64,000 nucleotides of DNA from Metallyticus violacea (taxonomy: Eukaryota > Arthropoda > Insecta > Mantodea > Metallyticidae), in NCBI GenBank assembly GCA_030762175.1, contig JAUJEO010000019.1, positions 440,001-504,000 of the forward strand, written 5' to 3'. Shown here piece by piece: positions 12,130-24,400 of the stretch. The position numbers and the translations under genes were made by a program. The first letter of the stretch is position 1, and every line of letters begins with the position of its first letter. The notes below the pieces were generated by a model that was not told the DNA's origin, made no database searches, and saw only the letters and a program-made list of their open reading frames with translations.

Positions 12130-15100
12130 ACAAATATTCAAGTTAATATAATGATTTTTATTTAACAAATGTAAGTACCATTCAAAGTAATTAGCACTTT
12201 TGCTTCCTTTCTTATAATGCAACTACTGGTGTTTGTCCTAGCCTTGGTTAATTTGCCAATGTAGATCCAAGCATCCATAACCAATTTAACTTCTTTAGAC
12301 ATTACATCTCCCAGCAAATTTTGCAAATGAACCTCATTAATTATCAATATTTACAGCAATTACATTTTTCTAATTTAATTAGTACCATTAAAATTATTTT
12401 AGCATGTTCTCCTAAATATATGACTTCCATTAACAATATCTTGATGCACACAAAAAATTTGTTAAATTCTCTCAACAAAAATCATCTTTGCAAACTCTTG
12501 CAGTAATATTTACAATATATAATAGCAGGTATTCATATTCAGTTTGCCATGTCTTTGTACCAGAATTTTTCATTGCCGTTCCTACTTGTACTTCTCCAGC
12601 TAGTAAAAGTGCGGTTGTTAATTGATCTTGCCTTTACATTGCTTTTGCAAAAAGGACTATCAATTTCTTGACTCTTAAATTTAATCATCTTAAATTAGTT
12701 TCTAATGGTTTAAAATTTTGTCAGCATTTAAGATAACGTTACTCTTAGCAAACTAAATCTACTCGGCCTATGTCAAGTCACTTCCTGTCTTTTCAAGTTT
12801 TGTCCTCCTTTTTTTGTTTTTGAACCTCCTTCTTTACCTTCTAGCTATCCACCAGTTTTTAAGTTTAATTAATGATTCTAAATCTTTAGATAAGATCACT
12901 ATGAAAGACAACTTTGCTTGAAATTCAGCATTATAAAGGCTACATTAATGCTTTCAGTTGTTAACACTAACTCCACTTACTTATTTAAAACTTTGGACTA
13001 GTTTCGGGAGAGGTTCCTCCCATCATCGGCTGCTGTTGACTGAGTGCCGTTGTTCGAAACGGGGGATGGACGCCCGTTCGCCCCTGTGGTGGTATCTCGT
13101 GGCTCTAATAGAAACTTGCTGAGTTCATCCAGCGGCGGAAAATCAAAATTCATTAAGTTGTTCTTATTTTTTAAAATGAAAATTCTCTCCCATGTGGATA
13201 GTTCTATTGGTTTGCGAAGTTGTTTCAATAATTTAATTTCTGGTTTTATTTCATGTTTTTTGTTCCAAAAATGAGCTGCTATTGCTGATTTGTCTATCTG
13301 TTTCAATCTAATGTTCCTAAAATGTTCTTTTCTTCGAATTTCTAAATTTCTTTTTGTTTTCCCAATGTAGCTCTGTTCACAATCTGCACATTTAATCTCA
13401 TATATTCCTGATTTTTGTTCTGTGGGAATGGTATCTTTCATTGTGCAGTCTACTAAATTTTTTATATTGTATTTGTTCTTTGGGGCTAACATAATTCCAT
13501 GCTCTTTGAATATCTTCTTAAATTTGTTGTGGTAAGTTGGGTGGTATGTGAAACTTTTGAATTTATATCTGTCTTGGGTGTTTTTAAGTGTGGAGACTTC
13601 CTTAATCGATTTTTGTCTTTTAGCTTTTTTGATGATTTTTGTTATTGAGTCTGTGTTGAAACCATTAGTTATAGCCGTCTTCATTATATGTTGGTGTTCC
13701 ATTTTGTACTCGGTTTCAGTCAATGGGATGTTGATTAGTCTGTGTGCTAAACTATGAAACACTGCATATTTATGTGGGGTGGGGTTATAGCTATCATTTT
13801 TTATGTAATTTTCTGTGTGTGTTTGTTTCCTGTGAATTCCAAAGTTAAAACTGTTTGCATTTCTTATTATTTTTAAATCAAGGAATGGGAGACAACCATT
13901 TTTCTCTTCTTCTATGGTAAACTGTACAGATTTGTGTTGTAAGTTGAGGAGTTTCAATGCATCTGTAGAATGTTTTTTAGGTATTATTGCGAATATGTCG
14001 TCCACATATCTATGCCATGTCTTGAAGATCCACGGAAATGCTTTTGTAATGTGTATTTCAAAGAAGCTCATGAGAAGATCCGCCAAAAATGGAGACAAAG
14101 GATTTCCCATGGCTAGGCCAGAAACTTGTTGATAATATTTTCTATTGAAACTAAAGAAGTTTTGTTGGATGCATATATCTGTTAATTTCATCAAATCATC
14201 CACTTCTTCTGATATTAAGTTTATTGATGTTAACCATTTTTTTAAATTTTGCATCAAGTTTACTATTGGAATACTCGGAAATAAGGCTTTCACGTCGAAT
14301 GACACCATTATATCCTCAGTTTTTATTTTGCTATGTTTAAGTTTTTCAACTAGCTCAAATGAATTTTTAATGCTTAAGCTTTGGAATTTTTTAAAAGAAT
14401 TGAAAATATTGATTAGTTTTTTTGCTAGTTGGTATGTGGGTGAGTTTATGTTATTAATTATTGGTCTCATGCTGTTATCATTTTTGTGTATTTTTGGGAG
14501 TGCATAAAGTCTGGGTATTACCGGGTTGCTCTGTGTGATTTTCATTTTTTCTGTAGTGGATAGTGTATTCACTTCGTTTAATGTTTTACTCAGGTTTTTT
14601 GTGCATCGGTTGAGTGGATTCTTTTCTATTGGTTTATAGGCTTCTCCCATTAACATATTTTCAACTCTATTTTTGTATTCTTCTTGGTCTAAAATGGCAA
14701 TTTTATTTCCTTTGTCTGCTTTTGTATATATTACTGGCTTTTCTTTTAACTTTTTTAATGTACTTCTGTAGTTTTTGCATTTATTTTCGTTTTTTATGTT
14801 TTCCAAAACATTTTTGCATTTCATCTTAACGAATGATTTTTCGCTATCTCTAAGGTGGTGGGTGGCTATGTCGATGTCCGCTATGTATTCCTCTATTTTT
14901 TCGGAAAAATCTACGCAAGTTTTGAGGCCTTTGTTTAAGAACTGAATTTCTTTGTTTGAAAATGTGGAGCTGGAGAGATTGATTACATTGTTTATTTTTT
15001 GTGTGCGTGGCGTTGGTACAATTTTGGTTTGGTGTTTTCGTAGATTTTGCAGTTTCTTTTTTAGTTTTTGGTTCTTGTGTTTCATGTAGTTCTTTAAATT

Positions 15101-18100
15101 TTTATGTGAATTTCGCTCTAAGTTGGTCCATAAATGAACGCCTAGTGTTTTTGATAGTTTTAGATGTAAATCATACATTTTTAAGTCATTTTCATTGAGT
15201 TTTTTATACTGTAGGCCTTTTTCTATTTCTATTACTGTTTTTTCGGCTGCTTTTTGATGAATGCTATTGTCTATTTTAACAGTTTTTCTTACGAATTTAG
15301 GGGTGACTTTATATTTTAAGCATAATTTTAGGAAATGTATGTTAGCCGCAATATTTCTCTTCTTAATTTGTAATTTTAAGTAGGTTTTTATGTCCCGTTT
15401 AGTGTTATTTAGGTTCAAATTGTATGTTGCGAGGTTGTTTGTATCCGCCATGTTTCTTATTGACCACGTGTTGGGTAAATTGCTTCTATGACTTGTTTGT
15501 CACGTATAATTAAGTAAAAATTGTACTTACGAAGCTGTAGACAATGGAGTGGTAATATATGTTACATTAATGCTTTCAGTTGTTAACACTAACTCCACTT
15601 ACTTATTTAAAACTTTGGACTAGTTTCGGGAGAGGTTCCTCCCATCATCGGCTGCTGTTGACTGAGTGCCGTTGTTCGAAACGGGGGATGGACGCCCGTT
15701 CGCCCCTGTGGTGGTATCTCGTGGCTCTAATAGAAACTTGCTGAGTTCATCCAGCGGCGGAAAATCAAAATTCATTAAGTTGTTCTTATTTTTTAAAATG
15801 AAAATTCTCTCCCATGTGGATATTTCTATTGGTTTGAAACCGAGTACAAAATGGAACACCAACATATAATGAAGACGGCTATAACTAATGGTTTCAACAC
15901 AGACTCAATAACAAAAATCATCAAAAAAGCTAAAAGACAAAAATCGATTAAGGAAGTCTCCACACTTAAAAACACCCAAGACAGATATAAATTCAAAAGT
16001 TTCACATACCACCCAACTTACCACAACAAATTTAAGAAGATATTCAAAGAGCATGGAATTATGTTAGCCCCAAAGAACAAATACAATATAAAAAATTTAG
16101 TAGACTGCACAATGAAAGATACCATTCCCACAGAACAAAAATCAGGAATATATGAGATTAAATGTGCAGATTGTGAACAGAGCTACATTGGGAAAACAAA
16201 AAGAAATTTAGAAATTCGAAGAAAAGAACATTTTAGGAACATTAGATTGAAACAGATAGACAAATCAGCAATAGCAGCTCATTTTTGGAACAAAAAACAT
16301 GAAATAAAACCAGAAATTAAATTATTGAAACAACTTCGCAAACCAATAGAACTATCCACATGGGAGAGAATTTTCATTTTAAAAAATAAGAACAACTTAA
16401 TGAATTTTGATTTTCCGCCGCTGGATGAACTCAGCAAGTTTCTATTAGAGCCACGAGATACCACCACAGGGGCGAACGGGCGTCCATCCCCCGTTTCGAA
16501 CAACGGCACTCAGTCAACAGCAGCCGATGATGGGAGGAACCTCTCCCGAAACTAGTCCAAAGTTTTAAATAAGTAAGTGGAGTTAGTGTTAACAACTGAA
16601 AGCATTAATGTAACATATATTACCACTCCATTGTCTACAGCTTCGTAAGTACAATTTTTACTTAATTATAAAGGCTATCTTATAATCCTAATGTAATTTT
16701 TCTTCCATCTATAAAGGATACCCAGTAGTTTTACAAGTTATTTCCTCATACCATGCCAAAGCTTACCAACAGCTTGATGATGCCACTTATTATGAATTAT
16801 TGTCTTCCAACTCTACAGTCAAGTTTAATCAAGATATAGCTTTGTTTATCACTTCTTCTGGTACTGCAGAAAGACTTAATCCCCAAGACATCATTGTACT
16901 CACTCTTAATGCCCCTCATACTTGCACCATATATTTTCTACATAAAATTCATAAAAAGAACTGTCCAGGTCACCAGATAACAGCCAGTTTCAGTTCCTCC
17001 AATGAATGCATTTCTGTCCTTTTATATTTTTGGTTACAGCCATTTGTTATGTCTAGGCCATCCTATATCAAAGATTCCTACCATTTTTGAAGATGCTTAA
17101 GAAAATTGACCCTTTGGCACATTCCTGGCCACTATTGATGTGACTTTATTTTATACTAACATTCCCCACCATGAAGGATTAGCAGCTGTTAAAACATTTC
17201 TTGGACTCTTTAGCACCTCCTCATACCCCAGCCACTGATTTAATTTGTCATCTAGCTTATCTGGTTCTCATGCACAATGCATTTAGTTTTGATAATTAAT
17301 ATTATCTACAAATTAAAAGCACTGCAATGGGCACTAGAATGGCACTGTCTTATACCAATCTTTTTTGGCTCACTTAGAGGAGGAATTTCGTAAGTCACCA
17401 CTTCTGGTAACATTATTATAGTTGAGATATATTGATAATATATTTATGCTTTGGACCCATGGTTCAGAATATCTCAATTAGTTCCTTACCAATCTTAACT
17501 CCAAATTTTCACTTAAGTTCACTTCTTCTGCCTCTCCCAATGCTGCCATGTTCCAAGATATTGATATATCTTTATGCAATAGCTCTTTCTTTATGTCTGT
17601 ACATATTAAGCCCATATTGTAAATTACAATAGTATCTTCATTTTTATAGCTGTTATTCCCTTTAATCTATTTCTTTTCATCTCTTGACATCTATGTTAAA
17701 AGCCTAGCTGAAAAGGTTCAAGACCAAAATTTTTCTTCTTATCTTTTAGAATCCTTTATCATCCCTGCACACAAAATATTCCATTGCAAACCTAAAACTT
17801 CCAATAAGATTAGAAGACAGTTTTTAAAAAATTTTAATTAGTAGGCTTCAAGCCATATCGGAACAACACTTGAGTTGTTGTCAACCTTCTGATACTACGT
17901 AACAACAGCCAACAGCCTTTTACACCAGTTGTCCACGGCCGAAATGGAGATAACATGTCTTTGAAACCGGTACCGAATATTTTTAAGGCTAGTGAAGCAT
18001 GAAGAGTGTTAGATGACAGATTTAATTCATGTGAGCTTCACTGTGTTAGTTCCATATGAAAAATTTGTTAAAGTTTTTACAATTTTTAAAAACATTTAAT

Positions 18101-18397
18101 TCCAATAAGAACTTCATTAACCTTGTTACTACTTATTTGCCTGGAATTGAGAGCATCAAATCTACTTTGAAATAATGTCACGGTAGATTTAAATAGCTGG
18201 GATTTTCACAGTAAAATATAGTATAATATAACAAATTATTTTTGAGGAAATCACTCAAATTTTACTAGTCTTGCTCCACTTACTTGAACGTGTTTCAAAG
18301 GCTGTTGCCTTCATCATCAGCAGCATGGTTCCACTATCAGCTTCCCAGTGTAGTATTAAGGTGTTGGCTCTGTGGATTTTATGAACTTTGTGATGAG

Positions 18398-18428
<31 letters not shown>

Positions 18429-21400
18429 ATAGTGATCTTCCAACAGCAATAACTTCTTCATAAAGTTCTTAAAATCCACAGTGAGACACCTTAATACCAT
18501 GCTGAGAAGCAGACAATGGAACTGTGCTGATGATGAAGGCAACAGCTTTCGAAACATGTCCAAGTAAGTGGAACAAAACTAGTGAAATTTGAATGATTTT
18601 CTCAAAAGTAATTTGTTGTAATGTCACAATCTGTAAAAATGCATTCATCTTTAAATGATTTTTCTAAATTTGTACCTTGCCCTACTTTTAGAATACTCCT
18701 GATCTTAAAAGTATTTTTTACCACAACCTATCTCCTTCCTAATTACGTCACCAGTTCCAGGCTCATATCTTGCCAATGCCCTAAATGTAAAACCAATGTG
18801 CTAATTATGCAATGTCATTCATTTCACAGCCCCAATTTATCAAGAGAATTTAAGATTATTTGCTGCATGTTCTCCTAAGAATGTCATAAATATGTTATCT
18901 TGTTTTTATTTATTTCTACTTCATTAGTTCTTGTTATTTTAGTTACATTATTACAAGAATTACTTTATTTTTTATTTTATTTTACATATGTATATTTTTT
19001 TTCAATTAAAATATCATTAAATTAAAATGCCTCTTTCAAGTAAAAGGGTTGCAAACTGGTTTCCATGTAGATAGGTAAAATAGATAAAGAAACACAAAGA
19101 AAAAATCATTTCAAGCTTATTAGACTCTTCTTAAGTGTAAAGAACATAATAAACAAAGCAACTGAAAACTGGTTAAGGCAACAACTGGTGCCAATTAAAT
19201 GGAATGTAACAGTGTAACCAGTTGCTGCCTTAGTTAACCAGCTCTCAGTTGCTTAGTTTACAATGTTCCTTATACTGAAGAAGAGCTTAATGGTTTGAAA
19301 TATTTTATTTTTTTATTTGTGTTTCTATATGTATGTTTTACATTTCTACATGAGCCCTAGTTTGCAACTTCTTATATATCTGTGTAATTTATTTATTAGG
19401 AGTCAATATGTCAATAAAATTTAAAATCAAATGTAGCCTACAAACTCTAATCTCTGCATTGATCATTAAATTAGCATAGAATAAAGATTGTAAACAAATG
19501 GGAATTAATCTGTAATCATTATGTTTTGTTATGTTATCAGAGTTTAAACAAAAAGCATAAGAAAAGTTAGCCCGTAAGCAGTAAGCCATTCTAACTTGTC
19601 ATTATCTTTTATATACGAGCTGTTTCTAACTAGATAAAGCATTTGTTGCAGACATCCATGGAAGCTCTGATTCACCACTTTAAATTATTCACCCAAGGCT
19701 ACACTGTACCAGCAGGATCTACTTACACTGCTGTTGAAGCTCCTAAAGGTGGGTTATATTTAATACAGTTATGCATATTTATGAAGCATACCTAACCAGT
19801 GATTATTACATACATTTTTTGTATGGAGAACGACTGCAGAAGTAAACTTTCTTGGTTTGTAGTTAATATGCGAATATACATTTTTAATAAATTTATAAGC
19901 ATTAAAGTATTCAAGTACTTAAAGTTTTTTTCCTCTCTCTTTTCTTTCTTTGAAAATGGAAGAACTGCTCTGGCAGATTCTTTTGAATATTGTGATTCCA
20001 GAGTATCTGCCTCACTTTATTTTGCAACCTTCTTACTCCATTCTTGCATATTTAGAATGTATTTTACCTAATCTAAATGCATTTGACATTTACTTTATTT
20101 ACAGGAGAGTTTGGCATATATCTAGTATCTGATGGTAGCTCCAAGCCATATCGCTGCAAGATTAAAGCTCCAGGCTTTGCCCATCTGGCTGCATTAGATA
20201 AAATTGGCAAAAGCCATTTGTTAGCTGATATTGTTGCTATAATAGGTAAGCAGTTTGAGATGATATAATGAAAGTAAATGCATTGATTTTGAAGGAAATT
20301 ATAAATTAAAATAGAAACATAGGAAAGCAGTAATTGCAAACAAATATTAAGAGCTCTATATATGGAATAAAAATGTAAGAGCTCTTATCTTATCTTAAAT
20401 GTTCTTTCCTCCAAATTTCATTGGTTTCAACAAAGACACAGTGATAAAAAGCATCAATAAATCTAAAAGACAAAAAGGGATAAAGGAAGTTTCCACACTG
20501 AAAAACACAAAATAATACAAATTCAAAAGTTTCACCTACCATCCAATTTACCACCATAAGTTCAAGAAAATTTTCAAAGAACATGGGATAATAAATATTG
20601 TACTTACGAAGCTGTTGACAATGGAGTGGCAATATAACCTAAACTTAGGTATTCATTTTTTACACTAAACTCCATTCACTTACACAAAAGTAAGATGAGT
20701 TTCTCGAGAATCTCTCCCATCTTCAGTTGCTCACTGAACTGTCATTACTCGAAATTATTTTCTAAAACTAAAAGATAGTTTCGAGTAATGGCGGTTCAGT
20801 GAGCAACTGAAGATGGGAGAGATTCTCCCGAAACTCGTCTTACTTTTGTATAAGTGAATGGAGTTTAGTGTAAAAAATGAATACCTAAGTTTAGGTTAAC
20901 ATGGGATAATGTTAGCCCCAAAGAACAGATACAATATCAAGAATTTATTGGGTTGCACAGTAAAAGACTCCATACCAACAGAACAGAAATCAGGAATTTA
21001 CGAAATAAAATGTACAGATTGTGAGCAGAGTGACATAGGTAAAACAAAGAGAAATTTGGAAATTCAGAGGAAAGAACATTTTAGGAATATTCGGTCTAAG
21101 CAGGTGGATAAATCAGCAGTAGCAGCTCATTTTTGGACCAAAAATCATAAAATAAAACCGGAAATTAAACTGCTGAAACATCTTCACAACCCATTGGAAT
21201 TATCCACTTAGGAAAAAATTTTCATTTAAAAAAATAAAGAAAACCTAATGAACTTCTAGTTTCCTCCTATGGATAAACTCAGCAATTTCCTACTTCAACC
21301 AATAAAGGCCACCACAGGAAAATCCGGGTGTCTAGCCATCGTTTTGAGTAACAGCGTTTCAGTGAACAACTGAAGATGGGAGAGATTCTCCCTAAACGCG

Positions 21401-24400
21401 TCTTATTTTTATGTAAGTAAGTGGGGTTTAGTGTAAAAAATGAATAGCTAAGTTTAGCCATGTTCTTTTCTAAATTTTATGACATAATGCTGAAATGCAA
21501 CAAGTTTTTAAGCATACATTGCAGGAAAATGCTGTGCAAACATTACTCTATGCCATAATGAAAGCATTGTTCTATTCATCATTCTCACACACCGGCTCAT
21601 ACTTACTTTCAAAATTGCACTGCCTGCTTAGGAAAGCACTCATTACATTTATCTCATGCTCGTCCTGTTTCACATCATGAAAATTTCCCTTCTTAGGTCT
21701 GCTGAAACAATTGTGTGATGAATTAGCAGTCTTTAACTTCTCCTTCATTTGATGCACTTATGAATGCCTACTTCCAAGATAACAAATTTTTTTCCTGCCA
21801 CATAGTAATTTGTGACCTCTGCTTTATTTATAGTCATTACTTAAAGTTTGCATAACAGCATCTAAAGAACGTGCTGAAAACTGCAAGTCTATAGAACCAC
21901 AGTTTTTCAACCGGATCACAATTGTTCGGATTAATTTTAAATTACAATACTGAAAATGCTCAAAAGATTCTTTACACTTTACTACTACTGCCTTTACTGA
22001 TCTACTAATGACTTGAAAGCAATTGTGCTTGCATTTTAATTAAAGTTACTGCAGATGCTACATATTACAGTATTCCTATTCACTATCATAATTTTATTTT
22101 CAGCTGCTTATGCAGCCATTCTTATGTCAGCAATATTTTCTGCAGCTGACCACCGAACACTATGCAACATAAAATGAACCTTTAATGGGTGTAACAGTAT
22201 TCCTTAATGTGCAATTTTAGATTTTTGAAATCGAGATTCAGAAAAAAAAATCTTATTCAGGTTAATATGGTAATTAGAGCATCAGTGTATATTAAAAATA
22301 TAAGTTCTTTGATGTAATGTCTGCTTTCTTTGCTCATTTCCTCATATGAAAAAATGTGCCACTTACTCCAGATCTACAAGATAGCAGGCCCCTTTAAAAA
22401 TGCAGAAGTCTGATAGAATTGAATCTCATCATTTACCACATGATTAAATCAAGTATATCTTGGTTTTAGGATTGAGAAAGACCTCTCCAATGTTAACATT
22501 AATAGAGAAATAAGTGTACTTACGAAGCTGTTGACAAAAAACTGTATACATTGTTTATATTAATAGAGAAATTAATTTATTATCATTTTAAAAATTTTCA
22601 GAATATACATCACTTTCATAAACATGCATTTATTTTCTTTGTTTGAAATACTTGCAAGATGGTGTTTCAAATGAGAAATCTAAACAATTTATAATCCTGT
22701 GATTTTAAATTATAGACCCTTGAATTCTGAATCAAACTGCTGTGCTGAATTGTCTCGAAAGACATACATCATTTGGAATCTTTCTCCTTCTGCAGGCACT
22801 ATAGTAAATGAGTTCCTAGAGGCCTGTTTCTCATACTTGGTTCAAATTTCAGTCTATAAAACTGGATGCTTGTGCTTTCAGATTCATAAACATTCTGAGT
22901 CCCTTCAAAGCTAGTTGTTGTAGTTGGGATCTGTTTTTTTTATCCCCCTCCTTTTTTCTTCTTTTTTGCAAATAATAATTTACTAGACATCTGGCTATAT
23001 TTTTGACTAGTTTAAGGTGAGGGGGAGGGAAGAAAAATTTGGAATATTAACTTTAAATTATGAAGCCTTATATTTAGATTTAGCCAAAATTAGCCAGAAA
23101 CAGACAAAAAATTTCAACAAATGTGCAAATCTCATAGTAATATCTTTGACTATTTTAAGTACATCTCTACAATTAGGAATAAAAAGTGCATGTATAGCAT
23201 TTTTCTCATTGTTTAATATTTCTTCAAACATTCCATCATACACGCCAATTAAAGCAATGATTTTTTATTATTTCTAATGGACAAATTAAAACAAGCACAA
23301 TGTATGACAAATCATAGCAAGTGAGGCAAAGTTATACTTTTGGTACCCTCATTTCTCATGTGACAAATGTTGGGCAAAATGAAGGGAGTTTCTTTACACT
23401 GACATCAGTTACTTAATCACGTAGAAAACATCATCTTTGCAATCAATTTTCAAAAAAATGCATATTTCATTATATCAAATATTATTTTGTGTGTTATAAG
23501 TGTACAAGGAAAGTTCATTTTTGAAGCTACATATGTAGTTAATAAAGGTATTCATGTAATTTTAGCAGTTTATTTTTAGAGTTATTTTTCATAATCCATG
23601 TTATTAAAATTGCATGATCTTGAGTAGGTGTAGCATTGATGAAAACAATGGAATAATTCAATACAGTTTGTCCGTTTTTCTTCAGATGTCTTGGGGTATA
23701 AACTTTAATCTTTTCTTCAATCTAAATAATTAATAGAAGGATTTTAATCCTATGCTTCTTCTATGGCAACACAATTAGAATTACACGCTGCATTTAGGCT
23801 AGAATTCATTTTCATATTTGATACAATCTGGTGAGTTGTATGATTTCTGGAGACTGAACTATCCTGTTTAATTTCAGTTTTAATAACAAATTGGTTTATT
23901 TTTTCAGTATTTTTACATGTTATACCAATGCATATAATACACATTTACAAATGAATATAGGTAATTCATATAATTCCTGTTACAATGGTATATTATTGTA
24001 TCATGAATCCTGTGTTGTACTTGGTCACATGAGCCTTTAGCAGCGACCAAGTTTGTAGCTGATTGGCTCCATTCTCTACTGAATATTCTTTCATATTTTA
24101 TACAAAGTTGTAGAGAGTTCATGATGAAAGTGTTTTTAAGGCTACCTTAGAACTATTATAACTATACTTGACAGCCATCTATGAGTGAACTAGGTGGTGT
24201 TCTAGTGTTAGGCTGCAGAAAAAATAAATTTTTATATTTTGTTACATTGTAATGTAAACAATTTGATTATGAAAATCAATATATATAAAGAGAGAGAGAC
24301 AGACCAGAGAGAGAGAAAGAGCGTGCATGTGAAGAATCTACAGGCAAAATGGCACTCTACCCTTTGAAGTATTTGGAAAGTCTGCCAGAATGCATCTTTT

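Larger units (their letters stand above)
12930..16677 (-). mobile_element. Young, near-complete Penelope-like element with inverted partial copy
   Basis: Read on the - strand: inverted leader (16670 to about 16610), inverted 3' part of the element (to 15837), then switching orientation, a sense 3' part (15836-15563), leader (15562-15452), complete ORF (15451-12998) and 3' end at 12941. A direct repeat of 11 bp, extendable to 13 (12930-12942 and 16665-16677), is the target-site duplication, so the whole composite entered at once. The 274-bp direct copies (12941-13214 and 15563-15836) show one difference that I noticed, and the inverted copy encodes the same C-terminus, so the insertion is recent. 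Inverted arms of about 340 bp (about 15498-15836 and 16333-16671) surround the middle part. Confidence 0.9.
18182..18618. mobile_element. Palindromic PLE mini-element with two hammerheads
   Basis: Arms of about 140-150 bp (about 18228-18370 and 18430-18617) mirror each other around a (TTG)n tract at 18391-18428. Each arm has a hammerhead-like core followed by AAGTAAGTGGA. A possible 9-bp duplication, TAATGTCAC, is at 18173-18181 and 18619-18627. The 102-codon open frame on the - strand across it is a by-product of the palindrome. Confidence 0.7.
12560..18910 (+). mobile_element. Relic of a second, different PLE lineage, interrupted three times
   Basis: Outside its insertions, the + strand reads as a decayed [18 protein letters not shown] (about 16765-16810), [15 protein letters not shown] and [10 protein letters not shown] (about 16930-17090), [16 protein letters not shown] (about 17140-17180), [14 protein letters not shown] (about 17320-17365), a YIDNIF-type palm motif (about 17430), and a cysteine segment [11 protein letters not shown] (about 18760-18800). 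These match PLEs of the 'LPKIHK / PSYIKDT / LYTNIPH' type, not the [16 protein letters not shown] type of the intact element. Insertions: the intact PLE (12930-16677), a small PLE fragment (about 17841-18085) and a palindrome (about 18182-18618). Confidence 0.7.
20593..20897. mobile_element. Palindromic PLE mini-element with two hammerheads, 13-bp TSD
   Basis: 305 bp inserted into another PLE: the host element continues exactly across the 13-bp duplication AACATGGGATAAT (20580-20592, 20898-20910). It starts with the inverted leader tag (20600-20629), then an inverted 3' end, then a sense 3' end; arms are about 20633-20745 and 20785-20896. No protein. Confidence 0.9.
20410..21459 (+). mobile_element. 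5'-truncated PLE, itself split by a palindromic PLE mini-element
   Basis: PLE 3' fragment encoding [13 protein letters not shown] (about 20455-20490), then, after the nested insert, the GIY-YIG domain (about 20909-21211), and a decayed hammerhead-like motif (CTGAAGA...TAAAC, 21370-21403). An 11-bp repeat with one mismatch (20399-20409 and 21460-21470) is the likely target duplication. The YIG is changed to DIG, and stops follow. Confidence 0.8.

Noticed and set aside
13044..15198. Several + strand open frames of 60-120 codons
   Set aside because: They are antisense to the intact PLE ORF and have no homology of their own.
15851..16555. 234-codon GIY-YIG ORF as a free-standing endonuclease gene
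   Set aside because: It copies the C-terminus of the intact PLE ORF exactly and starts at an internal Met after an inversion junction; best seen as an insertion by-product.
18255..18563. 102-codon open frame on the - strand with a polyglutamine stretch
   Set aside because: It is the translation of a palindromic PLE mini-element and its TTG tract; no independent protein signature.
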